Shown piece after piece: positions 27,662 to 36,328 of a stretch of 64,000 bases of DNA. Position 1 is the first letter of the stretch. Each line of letters begins with the position of its first letter. Under the pieces are notes generated by a model, which saw nothing but the letters and a program-made list of their open reading frames with translations, was not told the origin of the DNA and ran no database searches. The stretch covers positions 1 to 64,000 of the forward strand of contig NZ_FMYP01000007.1 of assembly GCF_900096565.1 (NCBI RefSeq). The letters are read 5' to 3'. Position numbers and translations under genes: made by a program. Source of the stretch: Williamwhitmania taraxaci. Lineage in GTDB: Bacteria; Bacteroidota; Bacteroidia; Bacteroidales; Williamwhitmaniaceae.

Positions 27662-28228
27662 ATGATGGATGAAGATTTGCTCATTCAACGCATACTCAAA
27701 GGGGAAACTGAACTTTTCAGTCGGGTTGTAGCGGAGCACCAGAGCAAGGTCTTTCATACCGCTCTTGGGCTTTTACACAGCCAACACGATGCCGAGGATA
27801 TTGCTCAGGATGTTTTCTTAGAGGCTTACCGATCGTTGGCTACGTTCCGTAATGATTCAAAGATTGCAACTTGGCTCTACCGCATCACCGTAAACCGCTC
27901 CCTGAACCTACTAAAAAAGAGAAAACGATCGGCATTCATCCAAAGTTTCGACCAGCTCTTTTCAAAAACAGCCAAGGACGCCGAACAGATAAACGACCCC
28001 ACACCCACATCCCAAGAAGCGCTTGAAGAGGTCCAAAAACTAGACCTGTTGCACACAACAGTAGATACGCTGCCCGAAAATCAACGAATAGCATTTACGC
28101 TCAGCAAATACGAAGAACTCTCCTACGCAGAAATTGCCGAGGTTATGCACACCACGGTATCATCGGTAGAGTCTTTAATTTTCAGAGCCCGAAAGAATGT
28201 CATCAGCCGAATTGAGAAAACAAAATAG
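27662..28228 (+). CDS. RNA polymerase sigma factor, ECF type
   Basis: 188 residues with region 2 (HDAEDIAQDVFLEAYRSLATF, DSKIATWLYRITVNRSLN) and region 4 (LPENQRIAFTLSKYEELSYAEIAEVMHTTVSSVESLIFRARKNV) and no N-terminal region 1. The two start Mets are adjacent. The following gene encodes a matching zinc-type anti-sigma factor. It probably directs transcription of its own operon, including the two CpxP-like genes, in response to an envelope or metal stress. Confidence 0.92.
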   Translation: MMDEDLLIQRILKGETELFSRVVAEHQSKVFHTALGLLHSQHDAEDIAQDVFLEAYRSLATFRNDSKIATWLYRITVNRSLNLLKKRKRSAFIQSFDQLFSKTAKDAEQINDPTPTSQEALEEVQKLDLLHTTVDTLPENQRIAFTLSKYEELSYAEIAEVMHTTVSSVESLIFRARKNVISRIEKTK

Positions 28229-28230
28229 AA

Positions 28231-28260
28231 GCGCAAGTTTTTACAGATGAGATTGTCTAA
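28231..28260 (+). promoter_or_regulatory. Second ECF-type promoter ahead of the anti-sigma gene
   Basis: GCGCAAGTTTTT at 28231-28242 and GTCTAA at 28255-28260, spaced as in the sigma promoter. It begins 3 bases after the sigma stop. This copy overlaps the upstream in-frame ATG at 28247, which favours ATG 28277 as the real anti-sigma start. Confidence 0.55.
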
Positions 28261-28276
28261 ACAAAAAACAACCACG

Positions 28277-28708
28277 ATGGACTGCTATAAATTCAATTTA
28301 GAACTACAGAAGATGCTCACTGCAGCATCGGACGCTGCAGCGCCAGAGTTTACACAGCACATGAATACTTGCCCCAAGTGCCATAACGCTTATGCACAAG
28401 TAGAACTGTTGCTGGCTGCAATTTCTTACGAAAAGAAAGCCTCTCCAAACTTCTTTTTACAAGGGAAGGTGATGGATCGGATTTTGGCCGAAGCAAGAGC
28501 AACAATCCACATCAGGCCAATTCGCTGGGAAACAGCAATAACATCATTAGTTGCCGGATTAGCTCTGGGAATAATTATCGGAACCGCCTCTTACGTTTCA
28601 CTTTCGAGTCAATCCGAGAACAACCTAACCTCCGCCATCTCGTTGATGCAGGACACTGAAAGCACCACACTCGAAGAATATATCTTCACAACTGAAAACG
28701 ACAAATAA
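28277..28708 (+). CDS. Membrane anti-sigma factor with HxxxCxxC motif
   Basis: 143 residues from the preferred ATG (153 from the upstream ATG at 28247). The N-terminal part has QHMNTCPKCHNAY, the His-x3-Cys-x2-Cys zinc motif of ECF anti-sigma factors, followed by one membrane segment near residues 97-120 (LVAGLALGIIIGTAS) and a short outer tail. It should hold the preceding sigma factor at the membrane until a signal arrives. It lies directly after that gene. Confidence 0.8.
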   Translation: MDCYKFNLELQKMLTAASDAAAPEFTQHMNTCPKCHNAYAQVELLLAAISYEKKASPNFFLQGKVMDRILAEARATIHIRPIRWETAITSLVAGLALGIIIGTASYVSLSSQSENNLTSAISLMQDTESTTLEEYIFTTENDK

Positions 28709-28716
28709 GAAGCGCC

Positions 28717-29211
28717 ATGAATATAGAAAAGAAAATCAGGTTGCTCACCATCGCAGTATTGGTATTAATTGCCACCAACGCCGCTACGATTGCAACAATA
28801 TTCATTCATCCCTTCTCCTCCGAAGTAGAAGATGTTAGGACACGAAGAGATATGCACGAACGGTTTAAGGCGGCTGGGTTTTCCCCAAAACAGATGAATA
28901 TGCTCAAGCAGACAAGGGGGCAATGGCGCGATGAAAACCGCACAGCCATGCAACGAACAAAGGAACTTCGCCACGCCTTACACCAACAACTCCTTTCGGA
29001 AACACCCGATACGGCTGAGATGTCACGATTGATTATCGAAATTGGTAAAAACTACCAAAAGATGAAGCGGCTTTCGGTAAAGCAGTTCTTAATGGTAAAA
29101 CCCCATTGCACCAAAGAACAACTGCACATGCTACTCCAAGGCGACGAGCAAATGCCTCGTGGCGAAGGAAAGGGTAAGCACCGAGGCCAAGACAACAACC
29201 AGTGTGAATAA
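28717..29211 (+). CDS. Periplasmic CpxP/Spy-like protein, membrane-anchored
   Basis: 164 residues with an N-terminal membrane segment or anchor (~8-30) and a helical, highly charged remainder rich in Met, Gln, Arg and Lys. The LKQTRGQWRDENRTAMQRTK and later helices resemble the Spy/CpxP or zinc-resistance-associated fold. The C-terminus is His/Gly/Lys rich and could bind metal. It lies 8 bases after the anti-sigma gene in the same operon and is a plausible sensor or target of the regulon. Confidence 0.65.
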   Translation: MNIEKKIRLLTIAVLVLIATNAATIATIFIHPFSSEVEDVRTRRDMHERFKAAGFSPKQMNMLKQTRGQWRDENRTAMQRTKELRHALHQQLLSETPDTAEMSRLIIEIGKNYQKMKRLSVKQFLMVKPHCTKEQLHMLLQGDEQMPRGEGKGKHRGQDNNQCE

Positions 29212-29256
29212 TTTCATTCCAATCAATTAATAGTTTCACGTTAAATTTTCACAGCC

Positions 29257-29814
29257 ATGAAAACAAAACAAATTATTGCGACTGCCGCTATTTCGGCATT
29301 AATGTTTATCGGCACTATTAGTGCAAACGCTCAGAGCGAAAACCGTGCAAAAATGGATGCAAGCAAACCGATGCTTTGCGACCAGAAAATTCCCGGATTA
29401 ACCGAAGAGCAAAAGACAAAGATTAATGACCTTCGCACAGCGCACATGAAAGAGGTTACACCCGTTAAAAATGTACTCGCCGAGAAAAACGCTAGACTCA
29501 ACACGCTCACTTCCGCCGACAAGGCCGACATGACCGAAGTAAATAAGACTATCGATGAGATTGCTAAGCTAAAGGGCGACCTGATGAAGATGCGCGTAAG
29601 CCATCAAACTAAGGTTAAAGCCCTGCTCACCGACGAGCAAAAAGTTTACTTCAACGCCCACATGGGTGGAAAAAAAGGAATGGGTAAGGGAATGCACGGC
29701 CGTAACGGTATGGGCCAAGGTAAAGGCATGCATCAGGGTAACGGTATGGGCCAAGGAATGCACCGGAATGGAATGAACAAGGGCGAATGCCAAAATGCTG
29801 ATTCTTCAAAATAG
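29257..29814 (+). CDS. Spy/CpxP-like secreted protein with Gly-Met-His-rich tail
   Basis: 185 residues. The signal peptide ends around ANAQS (residue 27). The core (about 40-130) is a helical Spy-like domain (PGLTEEQKTKINDLR, LLTDEQKVYFNAHM). From ~135 the tail repeats GMG, KGMH and RNGM units, rich in Gly, Met and His, which suggests metal binding. Fourth gene of the ECF operon, so probably a periplasmic stress chaperone or metal buffer. Confidence 0.75.
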   Translation: MKTKQIIATAAISALMFIGTISANAQSENRAKMDASKPMLCDQKIPGLTEEQKTKINDLRTAHMKEVTPVKNVLAEKNARLNTLTSADKADMTEVNKTIDEIAKLKGDLMKMRVSHQTKVKALLTDEQKVYFNAHMGGKKGMGKGMHGRNGMGQGKGMHQGNGMGQGMHRNGMNKGECQNADSSK

Positions 29815-29835
29815 ATATTTCTAGATTAGATGTAG

Positions 29836-29869
29836 GGAAAAAGGTTGGTCCAAAAAGACCAACTTTTTT
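29836..29869. terminator. Rho-independent terminator after the ECF operon
   Basis: GTTGGTC and GACCAAC pair around CAAAAA, flanked by A on one side and T on the other, giving a stem that works in both directions. Confidence 0.85.
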
Positions 29870-29964
29870 CATATATCAATAGCCCAACCTTGCGAATGGA
29901 AAAAAGTTTCGAACAAGTTTGCAATGAGTTGCCTGTCTATCTAAAAAACTCTAAAACAAATTAC

Positions 29965-29972
29965 TAACTTTG
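29965..29972 (+). promoter_or_regulatory. Bacteroidetes -7 box ahead of the deoxyhypusine-synthase-like gene
   Basis: TAACTTTG matches TAnnTTTG about 105 bases before the chosen start; no convincing -33 TTTG was found at the usual distance. Confidence 0.4.
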
Positions 29973-30077
29973 ACCCCGATTTCGCTCCTCTTATTTGAGT
30001 GAAACACGATTACTAGTAAATTGAGAGCCTTACAAATAAGGCGCTACACTGCTTTAGTTTTAACCTTTTATCACGAA

Positions 30078-31100
30078 ATGGAAAAGAAAGATTACTTAAA
30101 GGAGGTCATCGAGCACATCGATATCAAGTCGTTCGACTCTACTCCAATTATCGACAGCATGCGTAAAATGTCGTTCACTTCACGTGAAATCGCATCGGCT
30201 ACCGACATTTATGGACTGATGATAAACGACCTAGAGTGCTCCAACATACTTACCCTTGCCGGTAGTACCAGCGCTGCTGGTTGCATGCAGGTGTATGTTG
30301 ATATGGTTAAGCACAACATGGTTGACTGCATTGTTGCTACTGGAGCATCAATTGTGGACATGGACTTCTTTGAAGCTCTTGGCTTTAAACACTACCGCGG
30401 AAGTCAGTTTGTTGACGATAACGTTCTTCGCGACAACTACATCGACCGTATTTACGATACCTATATCGACGAGCAAGAGTTGCAAAACTGCGACACTACC
30501 ATTAAGGCTATTGCCGATGGTATGAAGCCAGGCGTTTACTCATCTCGCGAATTCATCAAGGAGATGGGAAAATACTTAACCCAACACTCGGTTAAGAAAG
30601 ATTCGCTTATCCAAGTTTGCTACGAGCACAACGTGCCTATCTTCTGTCCTGCATTCAGCGACTCTAGCGCAGGTTTCGGTTTGGTTATGCACCAGTGGGA
30701 AAGACCCGATGCTCATATCGCCATCGACTCTGTGAAGGATTTCCGTGAGTTGACTATGGTGAAGATTGAGGCTAAGGTTACCGGCCTATTCATGGTTGGT
30801 GGCGGTGTGCCAAAGAACTTTACCCAAGATACTGTTGTTTGCGCCGAGTGCCTTGGAATTGATGTTCCTATGCACAAATATGCCATCCAAATTACCGTAG
30901 CCGACGTTCGCGACGGTGCTTGCTCCTCCTCTACCCTTAAGGAAGCTTCCTCATGGGGTAAGGTTGACACCACCTACGAACAGATGGTTTTCGCCGAAGG
31001 TACTACGGTAATCCCAATGATTGCCAGCTACCTTTACCACAAGCGCGACTGGGCTAAGCGTACCGCCCGCAACTTCAGCAAGATTTTCGACAAGAAATAG
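30078..31100 (+). CDS. Deoxyhypusine synthase-like protein
   Basis: 340 residues from ATG 30078; the frame is open further upstream but homology begins at MEKKDYLKEV. The fold-defining stretches of the deoxyhypusine synthase family are present: LTLAGSTSAAGCMQVYVDMVK, VATGASIVDMDFFEALG, FCPAFSDSSAGFGL, and EASSWGK carrying the Lys that forms the enzyme-substrate imine. Bacteria have no eIF5A, so the family usually acts on polyamines here, for example homospermidine-type synthesis from spermidine and putrescine with NAD. The exact substrate is not readable. Confidence 0.85.
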   Translation: MEKKDYLKEVIEHIDIKSFDSTPIIDSMRKMSFTSREIASATDIYGLMINDLECSNILTLAGSTSAAGCMQVYVDMVKHNMVDCIVATGASIVDMDFFEALGFKHYRGSQFVDDNVLRDNYIDRIYDTYIDEQELQNCDTTIKAIADGMKPGVYSSREFIKEMGKYLTQHSVKKDSLIQVCYEHNVPIFCPAFSDSSAGFGLVMHQWERPDAHIAIDSVKDFRELTMVKIEAKVTGLFMVGGGVPKNFTQDTVVCAECLGIDVPMHKYAIQITVADVRDGACSSSTLKEASSWGKVDTTYEQMVFAEGTTVIPMIASYLYHKRDWAKRTARNFSKIFDKK

Positions 31101-31114
31101 TCGAATCGAGATAA

Positions 31115-31151
31115 ATAAAAAGAGAGCCTCCTTGTGGGGCTCTTTTTTTTG
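31115..31151 (+). terminator. Rho-independent terminator
   Basis: AGAGCC and GGCTCT pair around a purine/pyrimidine loop, followed by eight T. It sits ~15 bases after the deoxyhypusine-synthase-like stop. Confidence 0.8.
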
Positions 31152-31272
31152 TGCAGAAAACTCTAGCTGCTGTAGGATCAAATTGCCCATACGGTAAGCC
31201 AGCCAAGCGTGGCGGCATACTAGTCGCACCCGGACTACTGCCGCTTCACTGTGCTACCTTTTTTCTATCATG

Positions 31273-31450
31273 GGTTCTTAAATAAGAACTCGAGTTACCT
31301 TTTTAAGAACTGCACTTCTTAAATAAGAACTCAACTTACCTTTTCATGAACTCAACTTACCTTTTCACGAACTCCACTTCCTATTTAAGAACTCAACTTA
31401 CCTTTTCACGAACTCCACTTCCTATTTAAGAACTCAACTTACCTTTTTAC
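31273..31450. repeat. Imperfect tandem repeats of about 20 bases, organised in 41-base units
   Basis: The unit AAGAACTCAACTTACCTTTT recurs with small changes roughly seven to nine times. A 41-base higher unit (CGAACTCCACTTCCTATTT plus the basic unit) is repeated twice without change. GTTCTTA/TAAGAAC palindromes occur where units meet in the first part. Non-coding on both strands. Confidence 0.8.
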
Positions 31451-31613
31451 TAACATCACCTCTTACGCAAGAGGTGAATCTACTAACCGCAACAATGACC
31501 ATCAGCCCCGCTCATGCGTGGCTAGTCCGAGCGCGACGGCTACCGTTCACTGTCTGGGTGACTTTTTGCTACCGAAAACAGTCACACCTACAGTTGCTAT
31601 ACCCTAAAAAAGA

Positions 31614-31639
31614 GAGACGCACCGTAGCGCGTCTCGTTT
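31614..31639. terminator. Rho-independent terminator after the iron alcohol dehydrogenase
   Basis: GAGACGC at 31614-31620 and GCGTCTC at 31629-31635 pair around eight bases, preceded by six A and followed by GTTTT, so it can serve the minus-strand gene that ends at 31729. Confidence 0.65.
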
Positions 31640-31728
31640 TATCTATCTAAGTTCTGAATGAGCATTAAGCAGCAGCCTTATAAACTCTGCACCGCCCATC
31701 CTTTAACTTTTAACCTCTAACATTTAAC

Positions 31729-32883
31729 CTACAAACTTGCCTTCAAAATCTCCAACACCTTTGCAGGCGTTACCATGCGGCGCTCGCCAAGGCCTTTCCA
31801 GCCGCGCTCTTCGAAGCGGGTAACAATCTTGGCAAAGTTTTCGGCACCAATACCGTATTCGGTTAGTTTGGTTTTTACGCCCAACGATTGGAAGAATGCC
31901 TCAGTTTTGTCGATAGCCGCCAACGCCTTTTCGCGCTCGGTGCCTTTGGTGATTCCCCAAACACGCTCGGCCATTTGGGCTAGTTTGGCTTGCTTCTCAT
32001 CAATCATAGTGCGCAGAAGCGATGGCAAAACAATGGCCAACGTTACCCCATGCGCCAACCCATGGTATGCGGTGAGCTCGTGACCAATCATGTGGGTTGC
32101 CCAATCGGAAGGAACACCAACACCAATGAGCCCGTTTAGAGCCATTGTAGCCGACCACATAAGGTTAGCCTTTACATCGTAGTCGTTACGGCTAGCCATG
32201 GCCTTCGGAGCCTCCTCAATCAGGGTTAAAAGAATTCCCTCGGCCGTTCTGTCCTGAATAGGCGCATTTACCGGGTAGGTTAAGTATTGCTCGGTAGTAT
32301 GAATGAAGGTATCCACGATACCATTGGCAACTTGGTTGGATGGTAACGAAAAAGTGGTTGTAGGGTCGAGAATGGAGAACTGAGGGAACAGCAGCGGACT
32401 GCCAAAAGCCAACTTCTCCTTGGTTTCGTTACGCGTAATAACTGCACCGCTATTCATTTCGGAACCGGTTGCGGCTAAGGTAAGCACTGCACCAAATGGC
32501 AAGGCCTCTACAATAGGTGCTTTTTTAGAAAGGATATCCCATGGTTCGCCCTTGAAAGGCACAGCAGCCACAATCAACTTGGTGCCATCTATAACCGAAC
32601 CACCTCCAACAGCCAAAACGAAGTCGATCTTCTCCTTGCGGATAAGCGCAACGGCCTTCATCAGGGTCTCATACTTGGGGTTGGGTTCTATTCCACCAAA
32701 CTCGAAAACGGTATAGCCTTTTAGTGCATCAAAGACCTGATCGTAAACACCATTCTCCTTGATGCTTCCACCACCATAGGTGATTAGCACGCGTTGGTCT
32801 TTCGCAATAAACTTTGGCAACTCGGCAATTTTACCTTTACCAAAAACTATCTTAACCGGATTATAAAATTCAAAACTGTTCAT
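31729..32883 (-). CDS. Iron-containing alcohol dehydrogenase (YqhD/BDH type)
   Basis: 384 residues, group III alcohol dehydrogenase. The NAD(P) loop is AVGGGSVIDGTK near residue 95. The metal ligands lie in VANGIVDTFIHTTEQ (Asp and His) and HELTAYHGLAHG (two His). The length and the YNPVKIVFGKGKI start resemble the YqhD/butanol dehydrogenase branch, which reduces aldehydes with NADPH. It appears to be a single-gene transcript. Substrate unknown. Confidence 0.92.
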   Translation of the reverse strand: MNSFEFYNPVKIVFGKGKIAELPKFIAKDQRVLITYGGGSIKENGVYDQVFDALKGYTVFEFGGIEPNPKYETLMKAVALIRKEKIDFVLAVGGGSVIDGTKLIVAAVPFKGEPWDILSKKAPIVEALPFGAVLTLAATGSEMNSGAVITRNETKEKLAFGSPLLFPQFSILDPTTTFSLPSNQVANGIVDTFIHTTEQYLTYPVNAPIQDRTAEGILLTLIEEAPKAMASRNDYDVKANLMWSATMALNGLIGVGVPSDWATHMIGHELTAYHGLAHGVTLAIVLPSLLRTMIDEKQAKLAQMAERVWGITKGTEREKALAAIDKTEAFFQSLGVKTKLTEYGIGAENFAKIVTRFEERGWKGLGERRMVTPAKVLEILKASL

Positions 32884-32920
32884 ATCGTATCTTATTTGGT
32901 TACAAATTTAATATCCATTT

Positions 32921-35900
32921 TTATTTTTCCACCTCGGATGGCTTACGAAATATGGAATACCTCGATCCAATGATCGCTGCCACCCAAACAACAAGAACGA
33001 GACCAATACCTGCATATACCCCCCACGGAATGCGAACGGCTTCGCCGCTGGCATAAGAGTGAAGACCCGAAAGCAGATAGTTCACGCCAAAGTAGGTCAT
33101 GAGCACGGTTACAAACCCAACTAGGCTGGAAAAGCTCACGGCAATTGGATTTTTAAAACCAGGGATATTATCGAGGTGGGTAATAATTACGTAAACTAGA
33201 ATGGTTATGAGGGCCCATGTCTCCTTTGGATCCCAGCCCCAATAGCGTCCCCACGACTCGTTGGCCCAAATAGCGCCGAGAAAGGTTCCTACTGTAAAAA
33301 GGTAAAGTCCTATAATCATTCCCGCCTGCATTACATTTTGGATTCGACCAAAATCGTCCCCCTCAATCCTGCGATAAAGTTTAGGGATGGCAATTACCAG
33401 CAGCGATAGGAATCCGAGAAAGGCCGACAACCCAAAGAAAGCATAGCCTGCCATCACAAACGAAACATGTAGCGTTAGCCACTTCGATTTAAGCACCGGT
33501 ACCAAATTGGTGATCTCCGGATCCATCCAGCTGAGGTGGGCAACAAACAAGGTGGCCGTAGCAAGAATGGCTGCTATGCCAAGGATCGTCGGCATCTTAC
33601 GAACGAGCAATAATCCAGCCAGCAATGCAACCCACGAAACCATGAGCATGGATTCATACCCGTTGCTCATGGGAGAATGGCCGGCTATAATCCATCGCAA
33701 GCCTAGGCCTGCGGTATGCACAACAAACCCAGCCACGACAATGCCCACCAAGATTCTGGACGTTAGCTTTGCATGACGCCAGCTACGCTGAAAGAAAAGT
33801 AGGATAAGCAAGAAGAACCCAGCCAACCCATAAATTGGAATAATCCGCTCGAAGGGTTTTATTTTATTGTAAAGAACCTCCAACGCCGGAAAACCGTCGA
33901 AAGAACTACCCGCCGCACTATTCTGGTAAACCGCAAACCGGTTGAGGGTGCTGTCGACATTTTGGTAGCTACCCGTAGATGTAGCAAATCGCAATGCGGT
34001 GAAATACTCAAGCAGCAACCGTCCTGCTTGGGTAGAGTCTCCTCCATTTCCCAAACCTTGCTCAATGGACAACCATTGACCGGTATTTGCATCTGGAAAA
34101 AGTTTAAGCAAACCTCCGGTGAATATCATATAGCAGATATTCACCCGCTCATCGACCTTGAGAATCTCCTTCTCCATCTTAGTGCGCGAAACTGGCGGTT
34201 TTTGATTTATAGCGGCAATCTGTTGCTGCAACTTGTAGCCGCCAGTTGTAGAATCGAAGAAATTAAGGAACGAAGCCAATGGTTTTTCAACACCCAAAAG
34301 GTTTCGAAGTTCTTCATTGCCAAGTTTAATGATAGGAGCCGCCTGGTAAAAATCGGGAAAAACGGTCATGGCCAATACCAGCTGGTCGGACGATAAATCG
34401 CCATAGGTACCTTGTCCCGTTACTTTGCGGGTAATTTCACCACTAATTGTGTTTAAAGGGTGTATTCGTCCATCGCGAGAAAGAACCAACAACCGTCCAA
34501 ACTTAGCGGCATGATCTCTATCGGGAACAGGTAGTTCCTGAGCCATAGAGAAAGCAGGCATAAGGATAAAAGCCAATATTACTCCAACCTTAGCGCTAGG
34601 GGAAGTCAGTAAAGCATAAAGTTTTGTTCGTCGGGAAATCATCATAAATATTACCCCAACCATAAATAAGCCATATCCAAGATAGGTTAAGGTCATGCCC
34701 CAGAAATCGTTACTCACCCGCAAAATAGTTCCCTTCTCATCGGTATCATACGAAGCCTGAAAGAACCGATACCCATGATAATCAACAACACGATTCATGG
34801 CTACCGACCGTTCAAACACCCCACCACTCTCATCGCTAATGGCAATCAGACTAGAGTATGCCGATGGCGATTCGGATCCGCTATACCGCTCGAGGACAAA
34901 CTTATTCAGCACAACCGAAAAAGGCAACTTCACCTCCTTTGGACCATAACGCATCAATAGGGTTTGACCTCCGAGATTAATGGTGGTCCAGTCGGTTAAT
35001 TCGTTTGTTTTATTCAAGTAAATAGTCTTTAAAAGCCCATCAAAGGTTGCACGAAACTCAAGGGTTTGAGCGTTACTTTTACCTTGTGGCATGTACTCTA
35101 CTCGCGATGGAGCAGCAATACCTGTAACCACCAGTTGATATTTTGAACCGGCATATATGGTATTTAACTTTACCGGAGAAGGAGTGTTGGCAACAACATC
35201 ACTCCCATGAGAGGATGGCATCGATCCCATCAATACAGATTCTGAAGTAGTAAGGGTTAAAAGAGAGTCGGCTCCCTTAAACACGATATCGCTTACCTGT
35301 GCACATTCGTAGCCAATCGTGATGCCATCAACCTGAATAATCTCGCCAAGGGCTAGCAGCTGATTTACACGTCCATTAAGGGTAGCAACCACCAACTTCA
35401 ATACCGGAACGCCTTGTTTGTCGGGGATAAGAACAGGAACCGAATTAGGAATATAACGCGTAAGGTTCAACTCAACCACTCCTGCCTGTGTTTGGATGGC
35501 TTCGGAAAACTCATTACTGGAATATGGATTAAAGTTATCCTGACTACTGAATAATACATGTCCGGCACTATCGGCCACCTGAAGATAAGGCTCCTCGCTC
35601 ATATAGTTGGAGCGAACCTCTGCCTCGCGAAGGTGCATTAATCCAGCAGTTCCAAAAAATCGGGTAATACCGGCACCAGTGATTATGATTAGAAATGCCA
35701 AGTGGAAAATGAAAATACCGAGGCGCTTTCGGGCAAATCGAGCTCGAGTAAAAAGGGCTGCCACCAAATTTATGGCGAGTAAAAGCCACAGAAGATTAAA
35801 CCACCAAGCGCTATACACCAGGCCCCACGAAGCTTCTAGCCCATAGTATTTCTCAAAAAAGGTAGCAAACCCCATTGCTACCGCTAAAACTATCATGAGT

Positions 35901-35947
35901 AACCCCATGAGAAGGTATGATCCAATATAGAGAAGAAGTCTTTTCAT
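32921..35947 (-). CDS. Cytochrome c biogenesis protein, ResB-CcsA fusion
   Basis: 1008 residues from ATG 35947; an open frame 42 codons longer exists but the extension is basic and unlike a leader. The N-terminal half (several membrane segments to ~110, a long periplasmic domain, one more at ~440) matches ResB/Ccs1. The C-terminal half is CcsA-like, with about eight membrane segments and the tryptophan-rich heme motif WANESWGRYWGWDPKETWAL near residue 930. It exports heme and attaches it to c-type cytochromes at the outer face of the inner membrane (system II). Confidence 0.92.
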   Translation of the reverse strand: MKRLLLYIGSYLLMGLLMIVLAVAMGFATFFEKYYGLEASWGLVYSAWWFNLLWLLLAINLVAALFTRARFARKRLGIFIFHLAFLIIITGAGITRFFGTAGLMHLREAEVRSNYMSEEPYLQVADSAGHVLFSSQDNFNPYSSNEFSEAIQTQAGVVELNLTRYIPNSVPVLIPDKQGVPVLKLVVATLNGRVNQLLALGEIIQVDGITIGYECAQVSDIVFKGADSLLTLTTSESVLMGSMPSSHGSDVVANTPSPVKLNTIYAGSKYQLVVTGIAAPSRVEYMPQGKSNAQTLEFRATFDGLLKTIYLNKTNELTDWTTINLGGQTLLMRYGPKEVKLPFSVVLNKFVLERYSGSESPSAYSSLIAISDESGGVFERSVAMNRVVDYHGYRFFQASYDTDEKGTILRVSNDFWGMTLTYLGYGLFMVGVIFMMISRRTKLYALLTSPSAKVGVILAFILMPAFSMAQELPVPDRDHAAKFGRLLVLSRDGRIHPLNTISGEITRKVTGQGTYGDLSSDQLVLAMTVFPDFYQAAPIIKLGNEELRNLLGVEKPLASFLNFFDSTTGGYKLQQQIAAINQKPPVSRTKMEKEILKVDERVNICYMIFTGGLLKLFPDANTGQWLSIEQGLGNGGDSTQAGRLLLEYFTALRFATSTGSYQNVDSTLNRFAVYQNSAAGSSFDGFPALEVLYNKIKPFERIIPIYGLAGFFLLILLFFQRSWRHAKLTSRILVGIVVAGFVVHTAGLGLRWIIAGHSPMSNGYESMLMVSWVALLAGLLLVRKMPTILGIAAILATATLFVAHLSWMDPEITNLVPVLKSKWLTLHVSFVMAGYAFFGLSAFLGFLSLLVIAIPKLYRRIEGDDFGRIQNVMQAGMIIGLYLFTVGTFLGAIWANESWGRYWGWDPKETWALITILVYVIITHLDNIPGFKNPIAVSFSSLVGFVTVLMTYFGVNYLLSGLHSYASGEAVRIPWGVYAGIGLVLVVWVAAIIGSRYSIFRKPSEVEK

Positions 35948-36328
35948 AGAATCCCAAAATAAGTGACTAAGATAATTTAATTTTAACTTTTGCTGCATCT
36001 TTTCAAGAAGGCGACCATGCAAGAGTGGTTTCCAAAGCCATAAAAAGCGAATAAACGTGCATAGGAAAGTCACAACAAGTCGAAGGAAGCCTTTGTTTTC
36101 AACACGTTAAAAAATCAGTCTACTGGAGAAGTCGAACAAAGAATTCGTTACTTAAATTATCTGTAAGCCAAAATTGAGTAGGGGCCAACAAAACATGAGG
36201 AGATGAAGGCACAATAGGCAATTAATCGTCGGTAAAGGGCGAAACACCGTTGAAGTTGTTTAACTTTATAGCGTTCCGTAAGTCTGACTTACTATTCCTA
36301 ACAACAAATTTATACGAAACTCAACGAT
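35948..36328. other. Divergent intergenic region
   Basis: About 380 bases between the cytochrome biogenesis gene and the aminopeptidase. It must hold both promoters. The sequence near 36257-36285 (TTGAAGTTGTTTAACTTTAT) is the nearest thing to a Bacteroidetes promoter for the plus-strand gene but is imperfect. Nothing else was recognised. Confidence 0.35.

Larger units (their letters stand above)
31152..31728. other. 577-base non-coding region with degenerate GC-rich elements
   Basis: No gene-like frame. It holds the tandem repeats at 31273-31450, a perfect 8-bp hairpin at 31457-31476 (CACCTCTT, ACGC, AAGAGGTG), two loosely related GC-rich stretches near 31205-31255 and 31505-31560 (both with CTAGTC-type and TTCACTGT elements), and a terminator near 31614. 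Its role is unknown; decayed mobile DNA or a non-coding RNA are both possible. Confidence 0.5.

Noticed and set aside
30021-30077. N-terminal extension of the deoxyhypusine-synthase-like protein
   Set aside because: The 19 extra residues do not fit the family start, and MEKKDYLKEV at 30078 does.
35948-36073. 42-codon N-terminal extension of the ResB-CcsA fusion
   Set aside because: Basic, not signal-like, and unlike the family; ATG 35947 gives a normal first membrane segment.
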